Source: an uncultured Collinsella sp.
GTDB lineage: Bacteria > Actinomycetota > Coriobacteriia > Coriobacteriales > Coriobacteriaceae
NCBI GenBank assembly: GCA_900541285.1
Contig: UQJA01000020.1
Location: 1 to 22,847, forward strand
Reading direction: 5' to 3'
Length of the DNA stretch: 22,847 bases
The stretch's first letter is position 1, and the number at the start of each line of letters is the position of its first letter. The translations under genes were made by a program, and so were the position numbers. This document shows, piece by piece, positions 5,267 to 12,147 of this stretch. The notes under the pieces were generated by a model. That model searched no databases and was not told the origin of the DNA. It was given only the letters and a program-made list of their open reading frames with translations.

Positions 5267-6457
5267 ATGGCCAAAGAGAAGTTTGAGCGCACTAAGCCGC
5301 ATGTTAACATCGGCACCATTGGTCACGTCGACCACGGCAAGACCACGCTGACCGCCGCCATCACCAAGGTTCTCTCCGAGACCGAGGGCTGCAAGGCTGA
5401 CTTCACTGCGTTCGAGAACATCGACAAGGCTCCCGAGGAGCGCGAGCGCGGCATTACGATCTCCGTCTCCCACGTCGAGTACGAGACCGCTGCCCGTCAC
5501 TACGCTCACGTTGACTGCCCGGGCCACGCTGACTACGTCAAGAACATGATCACCGGTGCTGCTCAGATGGACGGCGCTATCCTGGTCATCGCCGCTACCG
5601 ACGGCCCCATGGCTCAGACCCGCGAGCACATCCTGCTCGCCCGTCAGGTCGGCGTTCCCTACATCGTCGTCTTCCTGAACAAGTGCGACATGGTCGACGA
5701 TGACGAGCTCATCGACCTCGTCGAGATGGAGACCCGTGAGCTCCTCTCCGAGTACGATTTCCCCGGCGACGACATCCCCGTCATCCGTGGTTCCGCTCTG
5801 GGCGCTCTCGAGGGCGACGCCAAGTGGATGGACGCCATCCGCGAGCTCATGAAGGCTGTCGACGAGTACATCCCGACGCCTGCTCGTAACAACGACCTCC
5901 CGTTCCTGATGGCCGTTGAGGACGTTATGACCATCTCCGGCCGTGGTACCGTTGCTACCGGCCGTGTCGAGCGCGGTGAGCTCAAGCTCAACGAGCCCGT
6001 CGAGATCGTCGGCATCAAGGATACCCAGAACACTGTCGTTACCGGTATCGAGATGTTCCGTAAGTCCATGGACTTCTGCGAGGCTGGCGACAACGTCGGT
6101 CTGCTGCTCCGCGGCATCAAGCGTGAGGACATCGAACGCGGCCAGGTTCTCTGCAAGCCCGGTTCGGTTACCCCGCACACCAAGTTCACCGGCGAGATCT
6201 ACGTTCTGACCAAGGAGGAGGGCGGCCGTCACACCCCGTTCTTCGATGGTTATCGTCCTCAGTTCTACTTCCGTACCACCGACGTTACCGGTACGGTCAA
6301 GCTCCCCGAGGGCACCGAGATGGCTATGCCTGGTGACCACATCACCATCGAGGGCGACCTCATCCACCCGATCGCCATGGAGGAGGGCCTGCGCTTCGCT
6401 ATCCGCGAGGGTGGCCACACCGTCGGTTCGGGCATCGTCTCCACGATCATTGAGTAA
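5267..6457 (+). CDS. tuf: Elongation factor Tu
   Basis: The GTPase that carries aminoacyl-tRNA to the ribosomal A site. At 396 residues it has the normal length. G-domain motifs are clear: GHVDHGKT near residues 19-26 (P-loop), RGITI in switch I, DCPGHADY (G3), NKCD (G4) and the SALG-type G5; beta-barrel domains 2 and 3 follow, ending IVSTIIE. I chose the ATG at 5267, not the upstream in-frame ATG at 5198, because GAGGAGGG lies four bases before it and MAKEKFERTKPHVNIGTIG is the family's normal N-terminus. It follows three tRNAs with no promoter evident between, as in the tRNA-tufB operon of E. coli. Strong codon bias fits high expression. Confidence 0.99.
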   Translation: MAKEKFERTKPHVNIGTIGHVDHGKTTLTAAITKVLSETEGCKADFTAFENIDKAPEERERGITISVSHVEYETAARHYAHVDCPGHADYVKNMITGAAQMDGAILVIAATDGPMAQTREHILLARQVGVPYIVVFLNKCDMVDDDELIDLVEMETRELLSEYDFPGDDIPVIRGSALGALEGDAKWMDAIRELMKAVDEYIPTPARNNDLPFLMAVEDVMTISGRGTVATGRVERGELKLNEPVEIVGIKDTQNTVVTGIEMFRKSMDFCEAGDNVGLLLRGIKREDIERGQVLCKPGSVTPHTKFTGEIYVLTKEEGGRHTPFFDGYRPQFYFRTTDVTGTVKLPEGTEMAMPGDHITIEGDLIHPIAMEEGLRFAIREGGHTVGSGIVSTIIE

Positions 6458-6485
6458 ATTAGCTCTTTGATATAGATGACTTAGA

Positions 6486-6519
6486 GAACCCGGCACTTAT
6501 ATGGGTGCCGGGTTCTTTT
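6486..6519 (+). terminator. Terminator of the tRNA-tuf unit
   Basis: Perfect 11-bp stem GAACCCGGCAC / GTGCCGGGTTC followed by TTTTC, 29 bases after the tuf stop. Confidence 0.88.
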
Positions 6520-6661
6520 CTGCAATGGATATTGAGCCGTTGCTGGTGTCGAGAGGATCGATAATGGTCCTGGATGCACCGTCGATTAGCTCTCGATGGC
6601 TTCATTGATGTGTTCCAAATATGAATGGATCCACCGAGAACCAATTGACTCGAGGTTTTCA

Positions 6662-6689
6662 TTGACAGCACTTACGTGGAGCTGATAAA
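6662..6689 (+). promoter_or_regulatory. Probable promoter of rpmG-tRNA-Trp-secE-nusG
   Basis: TTGACA (6662-6667), a 16-base spacer and GATAAA (6684-6689). The -35 is perfect and the -10 fits moderately. The stretch 6520-6661 holds no gene that I can see. Confidence 0.55.
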
Positions 6690-6736
6690 GTAACAACTCG
6701 TGCCCGTACGGGGCGGAAATGAAAGGTTCAGGATAC

Positions 6737-6886
6737 ATGCGTACTCTAGTTACTCTTGCGTGCACTGAGTGCAAGCGCCGCAACTATACGACCACCAAGA
6801 ACAAGTCGACCATGCCTGATCGTATGGAGATCAAGAAGTATTGCCCCTGGTGCCGTCACCACACGCTGCACAAAGAGACTCGCTAG
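6737..6886 (+). CDS. rpmG: 50S ribosomal protein L33, zinc-ribbon form
   Basis: A 49-residue protein beginning MRTLVTLACTECKRRNYTT. It has the four cysteines of the zinc-binding C+ form of L33: CTEC at residues 9-12 and CPWC at 36-39, with the family's YTTTKNK and MEIKKYCPWC segments. It is a small component of the large subunit near the E site. The ribosome binding site is modest (AAAGG ten bases upstream). Its place between tuf and secE is the common bacterial order and supports the call. Some genomes also keep a cysteine-free copy regulated by zinc; whether this one does cannot be seen here. Confidence 0.97.
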   Translation: MRTLVTLACTECKRRNYTTTKNKSTMPDRMEIKKYCPWCRHHTLHKETR

Positions 6887-6899
6887 TCTCTAGTCACAT

Positions 6900-6975
6900 A
6901 CGCCAGTAGTTCAATTGGTAGAGCATCGGTCTCCAAAACCGAGTGTTGAGGGTTCGAGTCCTTCCTGGCGTGCCA
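6900..6975 (+). tRNA. tRNA-Trp (anticodon CCA)
   Basis: Acceptor ACGCCAG / CTGGCGT, anticodon arm TCGGT CTCCAAA ACCGA with anticodon CCA, T-arm GAGGG TTCGAGT CCTTC, discriminator G as expected for Trp, and encoded CCA. It lies between rpmG and secE, a position seen in many bacteria. Confidence 0.96.
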
Positions 6976-6984
6976 GTCATTATT

Positions 6985-7012
6985 CCGTAAGCTCCCAATT
7001 GGGGGCTTACGG
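6985..7012 (+). terminator. Hairpin after tRNA-Trp, leaky terminator or processing signal
   Basis: CCGTAAGCTCCC / GGGGGCTTACGG pair with one T-G wobble and a four-base loop, followed by only TTTACTC. The weak T-run and the absence of a clear secE promoter suggest partial read-through. Confidence 0.5.
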
Positions 7013-7051
7013 TTTACTCATGTATAAGCGCATTGCGCGGAGGTAACCCAA

Positions 7052-7390
7052 ATGGCCAACAAGAAGAACAAGAAGAAGGCTCAGCAGCAGGCGCCTGCCA
7101 ACAACGCTGTCGCCAACTCCAAGGTTGAGGCCAAGAAGGCCGTTGCCAAGAAGAACGAGAAGGCTGCGAAGTCCAAGAAGAACGAGAAGCCTGGTTTCTT
7201 CGCCCGCACCAAGAAGTATTTCGCTTCGGTCAAGTCCGAGATGAAGCGTGTCACGTGGCCCGATAAGAAGGAGCTCGTGAACTACTCGGTCGTCGTTTGC
7301 GCTTCTCTGATCGTCGTCGGCGTCGTCATCGCTCTGCTCGATGCTGGCTTTGGCGAGGCTCTTGCTCTGTTCTCTGGATTGAGGGGCTAA
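7052..7390 (+). CDS. secE: Preprotein translocase subunit SecE
   Basis: A 112-residue subunit of the SecYEG channel that clamps SecY in the inner membrane. The first 45 or so residues are a Lys/Ala/Asn-rich tail, longer than in many SecE proteins. The conserved region follows: FFARTKKYFASVKSEMKRVT WPDKKEL is the amphipathic helix plus the WP motif diagnostic of SecE, then a single membrane helix at about residues 78-100. GGAGG lies eight bases before the ATG. Three bases separate its stop from nusG, so the two are one operon. Confidence 0.97.
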   Translation: MANKKNKKKAQQQAPANNAVANSKVEAKKAVAKKNEKAAKSKKNEKPGFFARTKKYFASVKSEMKRVTWPDKKELVNYSVVVCASLIVVGVVIALLDAGFGEALALFSGLRG

Positions 7391-7393
7391 ACC

Positions 7394-7930
7394 ATGTCTA
7401 AGCGTTGGTACGTCGTTCACACTTACTCTGGATACGAGAACCGCGTTAAGTCCGATCTCGAGCATCGCATCGAGACTATGGGCATGCAGGACCGTATCTT
7501 TGATATCGAGATTCCTATGGAGCGTGTCACCGAGATTAAAGAGGGTGGCAAGCGTGAGACCAAGGATTCCAAGATCTTCCCGGGTTATGTCCTGGTCCGC
7601 ATGGAGATGGATGACGATGCTTGGACGTGTGTTCGTAACACGCCTGGCGTCACCGGTTTCCTGGGCGGCAACGGCAAGCCCGCTCCGCTTTCCCGCGACG
7701 AGTACAACAAGATGACTCGTCGTCCCGGTAAGGGCGATTCGCCCAAGCGCACCTCGGTTGATATTGAGGTCGGCACGTCCGTCCGCGTCACCGATGGTCC
7801 GCTTACCGACTTTGATGGCAAGGTCTCCGAGGTTAACACCGAGGCTGGCAAGCTCAAGGTCACGCTGATGATCTTTGGCCGTGAGACGCCGGTCGAGCTC
7901 GACTTTAACCAGGTCGCTGTCATCGCTTAA
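7394..7930 (+). CDS. nusG: Transcription termination/antitermination factor NusG
   Basis: A 178-residue transcription elongation factor that binds RNA polymerase through its N-terminal domain and Rho or ribosomal S10 through its KOW domain. The start KRWYVVHTYSGYENRVK is typical of the NGN domain, as is FPGYVLVRMEMDDDAW near residues 62-77. The C-terminal KOW domain contains VGTSVRVTDGPLTDFDG and ends FNQVAVIA. GAGGGG lies seven bases upstream of the ATG. It is coupled to secE. The 120-base gap to rplK holds no gene; I see no clear promoter there. Confidence 0.98.
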   Translation: MSKRWYVVHTYSGYENRVKSDLEHRIETMGMQDRIFDIEIPMERVTEIKEGGKRETKDSKIFPGYVLVRMEMDDDAWTCVRNTPGVTGFLGGNGKPAPLSRDEYNKMTRRPGKGDSPKRTSVDIEVGTSVRVTDGPLTDFDGKVSEVNTEAGKLKVTLMIFGRETPVELDFNQVAVIA

Positions 7931-8050
7931 GTTTTCGTCCGTTCGCGCGAGCGTGCTTCTTCTGTGACTGCTCATCTCAGGAGTGCTTCTAACACGTGCG
8001 TGCTTACGATATAGCAAGTACTTCACACTCGTGATTCGAAAGGAATGACC

Positions 8051-8479
8051 ATGGCTGAGAAGAAGGTTGCCAACGTCATTAAGCTCCAGATTCCTGCTGG
8101 TGCAGCTAACCCCGCTCCTCCCGTCGGCCCCGCCCTGGGCGCTGCTGGCGTGAACATCATGCAGTTCTGCCAGGCCTTTAACGCCGAGACGCAGGACAAG
8201 AAGGGCGACATCATCCCCGTTGAGATCTCTGTCTACGAGGACAAGTCCTTCTCCTTCATCACCAAGACCCCGCCGGCGGCTCACCTCATCAAGAAGGAGC
8301 TGAACCTCAAGTCTGGTTCCGCTAAGCCGCAGGCCGACAAGGTTGGTCAGCTCTCCCAGGAGCAGCTCACCAAGATCGCCGAGATCAAGATGCCGGACCT
8401 CAATGCCAACGACATTGACGCCGCCAAGAAGATCATCGCCGGTACCGCCCGCTCCATGGGCGTCACCATCGCTGAGTAG
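8051..8479 (+). CDS. rplK: 50S ribosomal protein L11
   Basis: A 142-residue protein of the GTPase-associated centre, binding 23S rRNA and helping stringent-response signalling by RelA. Its hallmark segments are present: KLQIPAGAANPAPPVGPALG near the N-terminus, NIMQFCQAFNAET, TKTPPAAHLIKKE and the C-terminal GTARSMGVTI. I chose the ATG at 8051 over 8045: AAAGGA at 8039-8044 is six bases from the former and touches the latter, and MAEKKVANVIKLQ fits the family length. Confidence 0.98.
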   Translation: MAEKKVANVIKLQIPAGAANPAPPVGPALGAAGVNIMQFCQAFNAETQDKKGDIIPVEISVYEDKSFSFITKTPPAAHLIKKELNLKSGSAKPQADKVGQLSQEQLTKIAEIKMPDLNANDIDAAKKIIAGTARSMGVTIAE

Positions 8480-8497
8480 CGATTTCTTTAGGTAATG

Positions 8498-8546
8498 ACG
8501 GGTGCTCCGACCGGGGCGCCCGTTATATGTGTGCAATAGGGCACAC
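8498..8546 (+). promoter_or_regulatory. Tandem hairpins between rplK and rplA
   Basis: ACGGGTGCTCC / GGGGCGCCCGT (8498-8523, with G-U pairs) followed by GTGTGC / GCACAC (8529-8546). No T-run follows either, so they look like mRNA structure or processing sites rather than terminators. Confidence 0.45.
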
Positions 8547-8553
8547 GATACGA

Positions 8554-8588
8554 TGTGGGAGGGCTCACGCCCGTTTAACCACAGGAGG
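8554..8588 (+). promoter_or_regulatory. Probable ribosomal protein L1 autoregulatory site in the rplA leader
   Basis: Outer stem TGTGG (8554-8558) / CCACA (8579-8583), internal loop GA against GTTTAA, inner stem GGGC / GCCC capped by TCAC. The 3' strand runs directly into the rplA ribosome binding site GGAGG. Two helices around an asymmetric purine-rich loop mimic the L1 site on 23S rRNA, which L1 uses to repress its own mRNA. I recognised this by shape, not by a covariance search. Confidence 0.62.
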
Positions 8589-8596
8589 TAATGCAC

Positions 8597-9304
8597 ATGG
8601 CTAAGCATGGTAAGAGCTATAACGCCGCTGCCGAGAAGATCGACCGCGCCACGCTCTACACCCCCCTTCAGGCTGCCAAGCTCATCAAGGAGCTCGACAC
8701 CGCCAAGTTCGACGAGACCGTCGAGGCCCACTTCCGTCTGGGCATCGATACTCGTAAGGCTGACCAGAACATCCGTGGTTCCATCTCCTTGCCCCACGGC
8801 ACCGGCAAGACCGTTCGTGTTGCCGTCTTCGCCGAGGGCGAGAAGGCCCGCGAGGCTGAGGCTGCCGGCGCCGACATCATCGGTTCCGACGAGCTCGTCG
8901 CCCAGATCCAGAAGGGCGAGATCAACTTCGACGCCGCTATCGCTACGCCGAACATGATGGCCAAGGTTGGCCGCATCGGTAAGATCCTTGGTCCCCGTGG
9001 CCTCATGCCGAACCCCAAGCTCGGCACCGTGACTATGGACGTCGCCAAGATGGTCTCCGAGCTCAAGGCTGGCCGTGTTGAGTACCGCGCCGACCGCTAC
9101 GGCATCTGCCACGTGCCCCTGGGCAAGAAGTCCTTCTCTGAGCAGCAGCTCGTCGAGAACTACGCTGCCCTGTACACCGAGATCCTGCGCGTCAAGCCCT
9201 CTTCTGCTAAGGGCAAGTACGTCAAGTCCATCTCCGTGTCTTCCACCATGGGCCCTGGCGTCAAGGTCGATCCCGCTGTCCAGCGTGACTTCCTGGCTGA
9301 GTAA
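8597..9304 (+). CDS. rplA: 50S ribosomal protein L1
   Basis: A 235-residue protein of the mobile L1 stalk at the ribosomal E site, and a translational repressor of its own operon. Family segments include VEAHFRLGIDTRKADQNIRG, VRVAVFAEG, the glycine-rich GRIGKILGPRGLMPNPKLGT near residues 120-140 and the C-terminal STMGPGVKVD. The start is ATG 8597 rather than 8591 because AGGAGG at 8583-8588 is eight bases from it and only two from the upstream ATG. The rplJ-rplL pair that often follows is not here; the unit ends in a terminator. Confidence 0.98.
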   Translation: MAKHGKSYNAAAEKIDRATLYTPLQAAKLIKELDTAKFDETVEAHFRLGIDTRKADQNIRGSISLPHGTGKTVRVAVFAEGEKAREAEAAGADIIGSDELVAQIQKGEINFDAAIATPNMMAKVGRIGKILGPRGLMPNPKLGTVTMDVAKMVSELKAGRVEYRADRYGICHVPLGKKSFSEQQLVENYAALYTEILRVKPSSAKGKYVKSISVSSTMGPGVKVDPAVQRDFLAE

Positions 9305-9340
9305 CTGCTAGTTACTGCCTGAGCAAAGCAAGCATTGCTA

Positions 9341-9379
9341 AAGAAACCCGGTTCTGCCTTGTGCAGGACCGGGTTTCTT
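9341..9379 (+). terminator. Terminator of the rplKA unit
   Basis: A 17-bp stem AAGAAACCCGGTTCTGC / GCAGGACCGGGTTTCTT with one wobble; the T-rich strand TTTCTT ends the right arm, and the left arm offers AAGAAA for the opposite strand, so it could work in both directions. Confidence 0.85.
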
Positions 9380-9390
9380 GCTATCGCGTC

Positions 9391-9428
9391 AAAAGCACCA
9401 CAAAGGGGACGGTCTCCCCTTTGTGGTG
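9391..9428 (-). terminator. Terminator of the phosphoesterase operon, reaching the stop codon
   Basis: Perfect 14-bp stem CACCACAAAGGGGA / TCCCCTTTGTGGTG with a five-base loop. Read leftward it is followed by CTTTTG, and it begins one base after the TAA of the phosphoesterase gene. Confidence 0.85.
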
Positions 9429-9429
9429 G

Positions 9430-10140
9430 TTACCAGGGTGTTCTGGCTGTTGAGGACTCGATGGCATCGTGGCGTTTGAGCTCGCGGCGCATGGTTTGCG
9501 AATTGAGCCAGGCTGCCTGCCAGCCACGGATGGGGTAGCGCGTCTGGTCGAGCTCAAACTGCGTATAGCCGCAGGCGTTGATGATCGTCGTTCCACACAC
9601 ATGCTGCCGCTTGCGCTGAAAATCGTAACCGTAGCTTTGGTGTACATGCCCATGCACCATGTAGTCGGCCCCCCAGGACTCAAGCGCCGTGTTAAAGCAC
9701 TCAAACCCTCGATGCGGCAGATCGTCCAGATCACCCATACCGGCGGCGGGTGCATGGGTAAGCAGAATGTCGCACCCGCCGACCATCCTAACCTTACGCG
9801 ACAGCTTACGCATGCGCTTGGACATCTCGCGTTCGGTGTACATGTTGGCGCCGTCGCGATAACGCATGGACCCGCCAAGGCCCGCAATGCGAATCCCTCG
9901 GTACGTGTACACGCTGTCTTCCACGCAGATACATCCGCCCGGTGCATGACGTGCGTAGCGATCATCGTGATTGCCGCGCACGTAGATGAGCGGCTTGTTG
10001 ATGACCGTAACCAAAAACTCAAGATAGTCCGGGTCCAGATCGCCGGCGGACAAAATCAGGTCGACTCCCTCAAAGCGTTCCTTGCGAAAGCACTCCCAAA
10101 GGCATCGTTCTTCGGTATCGGCTATGGCAAGGATTTTCAT
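9430..10140 (-). CDS. Calcineurin-like metallophosphoesterase with altered first motif
   Basis: A 236-residue cytoplasmic protein of the calcineurin-like phosphoesterase fold. Visible metal-ligand motifs: GDLD (33-36), GNHDD (56-60), LTHAP near 128 and GHVH near 161. The first motif, normally D-x-H, reads Asp8-Thr9-Glu10, so the usual histidine is replaced by glutamate. The substrate is unknown; the family includes nucleotide phosphodiesterases and phosphatases. Its ATG overlaps the stop of the upstream ParB-like/BMP fusion by four bases, so the two are translationally coupled and probably act in one process. The stop codon is adjacent to the terminator stem. Confidence 0.85.
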   Translation of the reverse strand: MKILAIADTEERCLWECFRKERFEGVDLILSAGDLDPDYLEFLVTVINKPLIYVRGNHDDRYARHAPGGCICVEDSVYTYRGIRIAGLGGSMRYRDGANMYTEREMSKRMRKLSRKVRMVGGCDILLTHAPAAGMGDLDDLPHRGFECFNTALESWGADYMVHGHVHQSYGYDFQRKRQHVCGTTIINACGYTQFELDQTRYPIRGWQAAWLNSQTMRRELKRHDAIESSTARTPW

Positions 10141-12053
10141 AGGGCAGGGACTTTCGGCTCATCGTCGAGCTGCGGAATGGTGCCTACCACGTTATCCGCC
10201 AGCCAATTCATCTCGACAATCTGCGTGCTCGGCAGCGGAGGAAAGCCTTCAATCTGTACCACGCCGTTCTGGCTGTGGAGCTCGCCGCCAAAGGGGTTGA
10301 TGGATCCCTCGACAATGCCGTTGCGGAGCAACTGCACGAGTTTGCGCGTCTGGTAGGGTAGGCCCGGAGCGTAACGGATGTCGATAACGCCGGAGCTCAT
10401 GCCGTACCAGTAGTTGACGGCGCGCACTTGGTTGTCATCGCTGGTCTCGTCCCACGTGCCGTGCAGAAGGCTGCGAACGATGAGCTCGTAGTAACGGCCC
10501 CAGTTCCATACCGGCATGGCGATGCCGGAAACCTTGCCATCGACCAGGCGGTGGAGTCCGTAGGCCGTGGGGTCTTCGAGCGACTTTGACATGTCAGCGC
10601 CGGTCATGACGCTCACGCCTTCGCGGCACATGGCCTCGGTAAGACCGCCGGCGGGCACATCGCCCCAGGTGAGGATAATTTGCGCGCGGGGGTCGAGCAG
10701 CGAGGCGCCGATGGCAAAGGCATTGATCTCGCTGAGCGCGCCGGACGCGAAGACCGACGCGTGGTAGCCGATGCGATGGTTGTCCGCCATGCTGGCGGCA
10801 AGGGCGCCCAGGAGGAACTTGGCCTCGTACATCTTGCCAAAGTACGAACGAACGCTTTGGTGGGGAAGGCCGATAGAGCAGTTAAGGAACCGAACCTGGG
10901 GATACTCAACGGCAGCTCTGAGCGTGTATTCCATCAGGCGGTGCGAGGTCGAGAAGATGACGCTGTCTCCATGTTTGACAGCCGTTTCCACGGCGGCGTA
11001 GAACACGTCCGGATCGTGACAGTCCTCGAACGCCTCGGTGCGCACGATACCGCCAAAGTGCTCATCGAGATACTGACGCCCTTGGTCGTGCAGGCTGTCC
11101 CAGCTCGACGTCGCACAGGGGAACTCATGGATAAAGGCGATGCGCAGGGGGTTGGTCGCTGAGTAGACGGTCTTGCCCATAAAGAAGTTGAGCACACCGG
11201 AGGTGGACTTGGCGGGCGTCTCCTCCTCGTCGACGCTCGGTGCTTCGACGAGATCGACCTTGTCCTCGTCATTTTTGCCGGCAATGACCAGCTCGCGCCA
11301 GATCTTGCACAGGCGGTTTACGACGATATCCGTCGGCGTATCCAGCAGGCGGTCCTGGTTGTACACATTGAGGTACACGAGCATGGCGTCGGCGGGCGTA
11401 ATGTCCAGGTGATCGCCGCCTGCGCGAAGGTAGGCACGCTTAAAGAGCAGGAAGGTGTGACGCAGGTAGTCGACCTTTTTCTGCGGCCATTTTTCGATAA
11501 GGTTCTGACCGAGCATCTTGGCGAGCGTTTCGTAGCTTCCCTCACGCGAGAACTCGATCTCGTATAGGGGGCAGACGCGCCAAAACGCGCAGAACTCACC
11601 GTACAGGCGGCTTTCGACGGAATCCCATGTGCCGGGGTAGAGACGGGTGACCTTGGCCGAAACCGTCGGGGCGTCTAGGAATTTGAGGACACTGACGCGT
11701 TTGTTGCCTTCCTGGACATAGAACCGATGCATGAACTCGGTGACGATGATGGGGTCGCGATAGCCCTCGGTCACCTGGATGTCGTAGAGGTTTGACCACT
11801 TGCGGGCGAACTCGGTGTTAAACGGAAGCAGGGGCATAAAGTTACACGAAAAGGCGGACTGACGGCCCTTGGTGACCGTGCCGACGACCATTTCGAGCGG
11901 AATATCCCGCAGGCCGACATTCTCTCGCTGACCTAAGGGGAGCTGAGCAACCAAGCTATCGAGGTCCGTAAGGTATGGATGCTCGCTTTGGCTAATGGCG
12001 CGTCGACGTCCTTGCTCGCCGCGCTTGCGTGCTTGACGATAGGCCTCTTCCAT
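10137..12053 (-). CDS. Cytoplasmic fusion: ParB-like N-terminal region plus BMP/PnrA-type ligand-binding domain
   Basis: A 638-residue protein with no signal peptide or lipobox. The N-terminal part (about 1-210) resembles ParB/sulfiredoxin-like domains: a promoter-like IPLEMVVGTVTKGRQ segment, then EGYRDPIIVTEF and YVQEGNKRVSVLKFL. A linker rich in Asp/Glu lies around 275-300. The C-terminal half (about 305-600) resembles the Bmp/PnrA family of periplasmic nucleoside-binding lipoproteins: IAFIHEFPCATSSWDSLHDQ GRQYL, FLNCSIG, KFLLGALAA and GIAMPVWNWG. Annotation pipelines would call it a BMP substrate-binding protein, but a cytosolic location argues for sensing rather than uptake. AGGGAG precedes the start by seven bases. 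It is coupled to the phosphoesterase gene downstream. Confidence 0.75.
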   Translation of the reverse strand: MEEAYRQARKRGEQGRRRAISQSEHPYLTDLDSLVAQLPLGQRENVGLRDIPLEMVVGTVTKGRQSAFSCNFMPLLPFNTEFARKWSNLYDIQVTEGYRDPIIVTEFMHRFYVQEGNKRVSVLKFLDAPTVSAKVTRLYPGTWDSVESRLYGEFCAFWRVCPLYEIEFSREGSYETLAKMLGQNLIEKWPQKKVDYLRHTFLLFKRAYLRAGGDHLDITPADAMLVYLNVYNQDRLLDTPTDIVVNRLCKIWRELVIAGKNDEDKVDLVEAPSVDEEETPAKSTSGVLNFFMGKTVYSATNPLRIAFIHEFPCATSSWDSLHDQGRQYLDEHFGGIVRTEAFEDCHDPDVFYAAVETAVKHGDSVIFSTSHRLMEYTLRAAVEYPQVRFLNCSIGLPHQSVRSYFGKMYEAKFLLGALAASMADNHRIGYHASVFASGALSEINAFAIGASLLDPRAQIILTWGDVPAGGLTEAMCREGVSVMTGADMSKSLEDPTAYGLHRLVDGKVSGIAMPVWNWGRYYELIVRSLLHGTWDETSDDNQVRAVNYWYGMSSGVIDIRYAPGLPYQTRKLVQLLRNGIVEGSINPFGGELHSQNGVVQIEGFPPLPSTQIVEMNWLADNVVGTIPQLDDEPKVPAL

Positions 12054-12107
12054 AATGTTGCTCCCTTAGTCGTTTAAACAACTATATGAACCATGGTACC
12101 ACGAATG

Positions 12108-12147
12108 AAAACCACTACAAAGATGCCTGTCCCCTTTGCGGTGGTTT
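12108..12147 (-). terminator. Terminator of the mscS-like gene, overlapping its stop codon
   Basis: AAACCACTACAAAG / CTTTGCGGTGGTTT pair at 12 of 14 positions plus one wobble. Read leftward the stem starts inside the TAA stop and ends with a TTTTC run. It belongs to the same sequence family as the hairpins at 9391 and 15189. Confidence 0.78.

Noticed and set aside
5252..6496. Leftward open frame of about 414 codons opposite tuf
   Set aside because: Antisense shadow of tuf; composition (Val/Leu/Asp/Gly-rich, no motifs) is an artefact of strong codon bias.
7007..9112. Very long leftward open frame across secE, nusG, rplK and rplA
   Set aside because: It lies antisense to four certain genes, has no family resemblance and results from high-GC biased codons of the + strand.
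10137..12053. Reading the BMP-domain protein as an ABC importer binding lipoprotein
   Set aside because: No signal peptide or lipobox, a large N-terminal extra domain, and no permease or ATPase genes in its operon.
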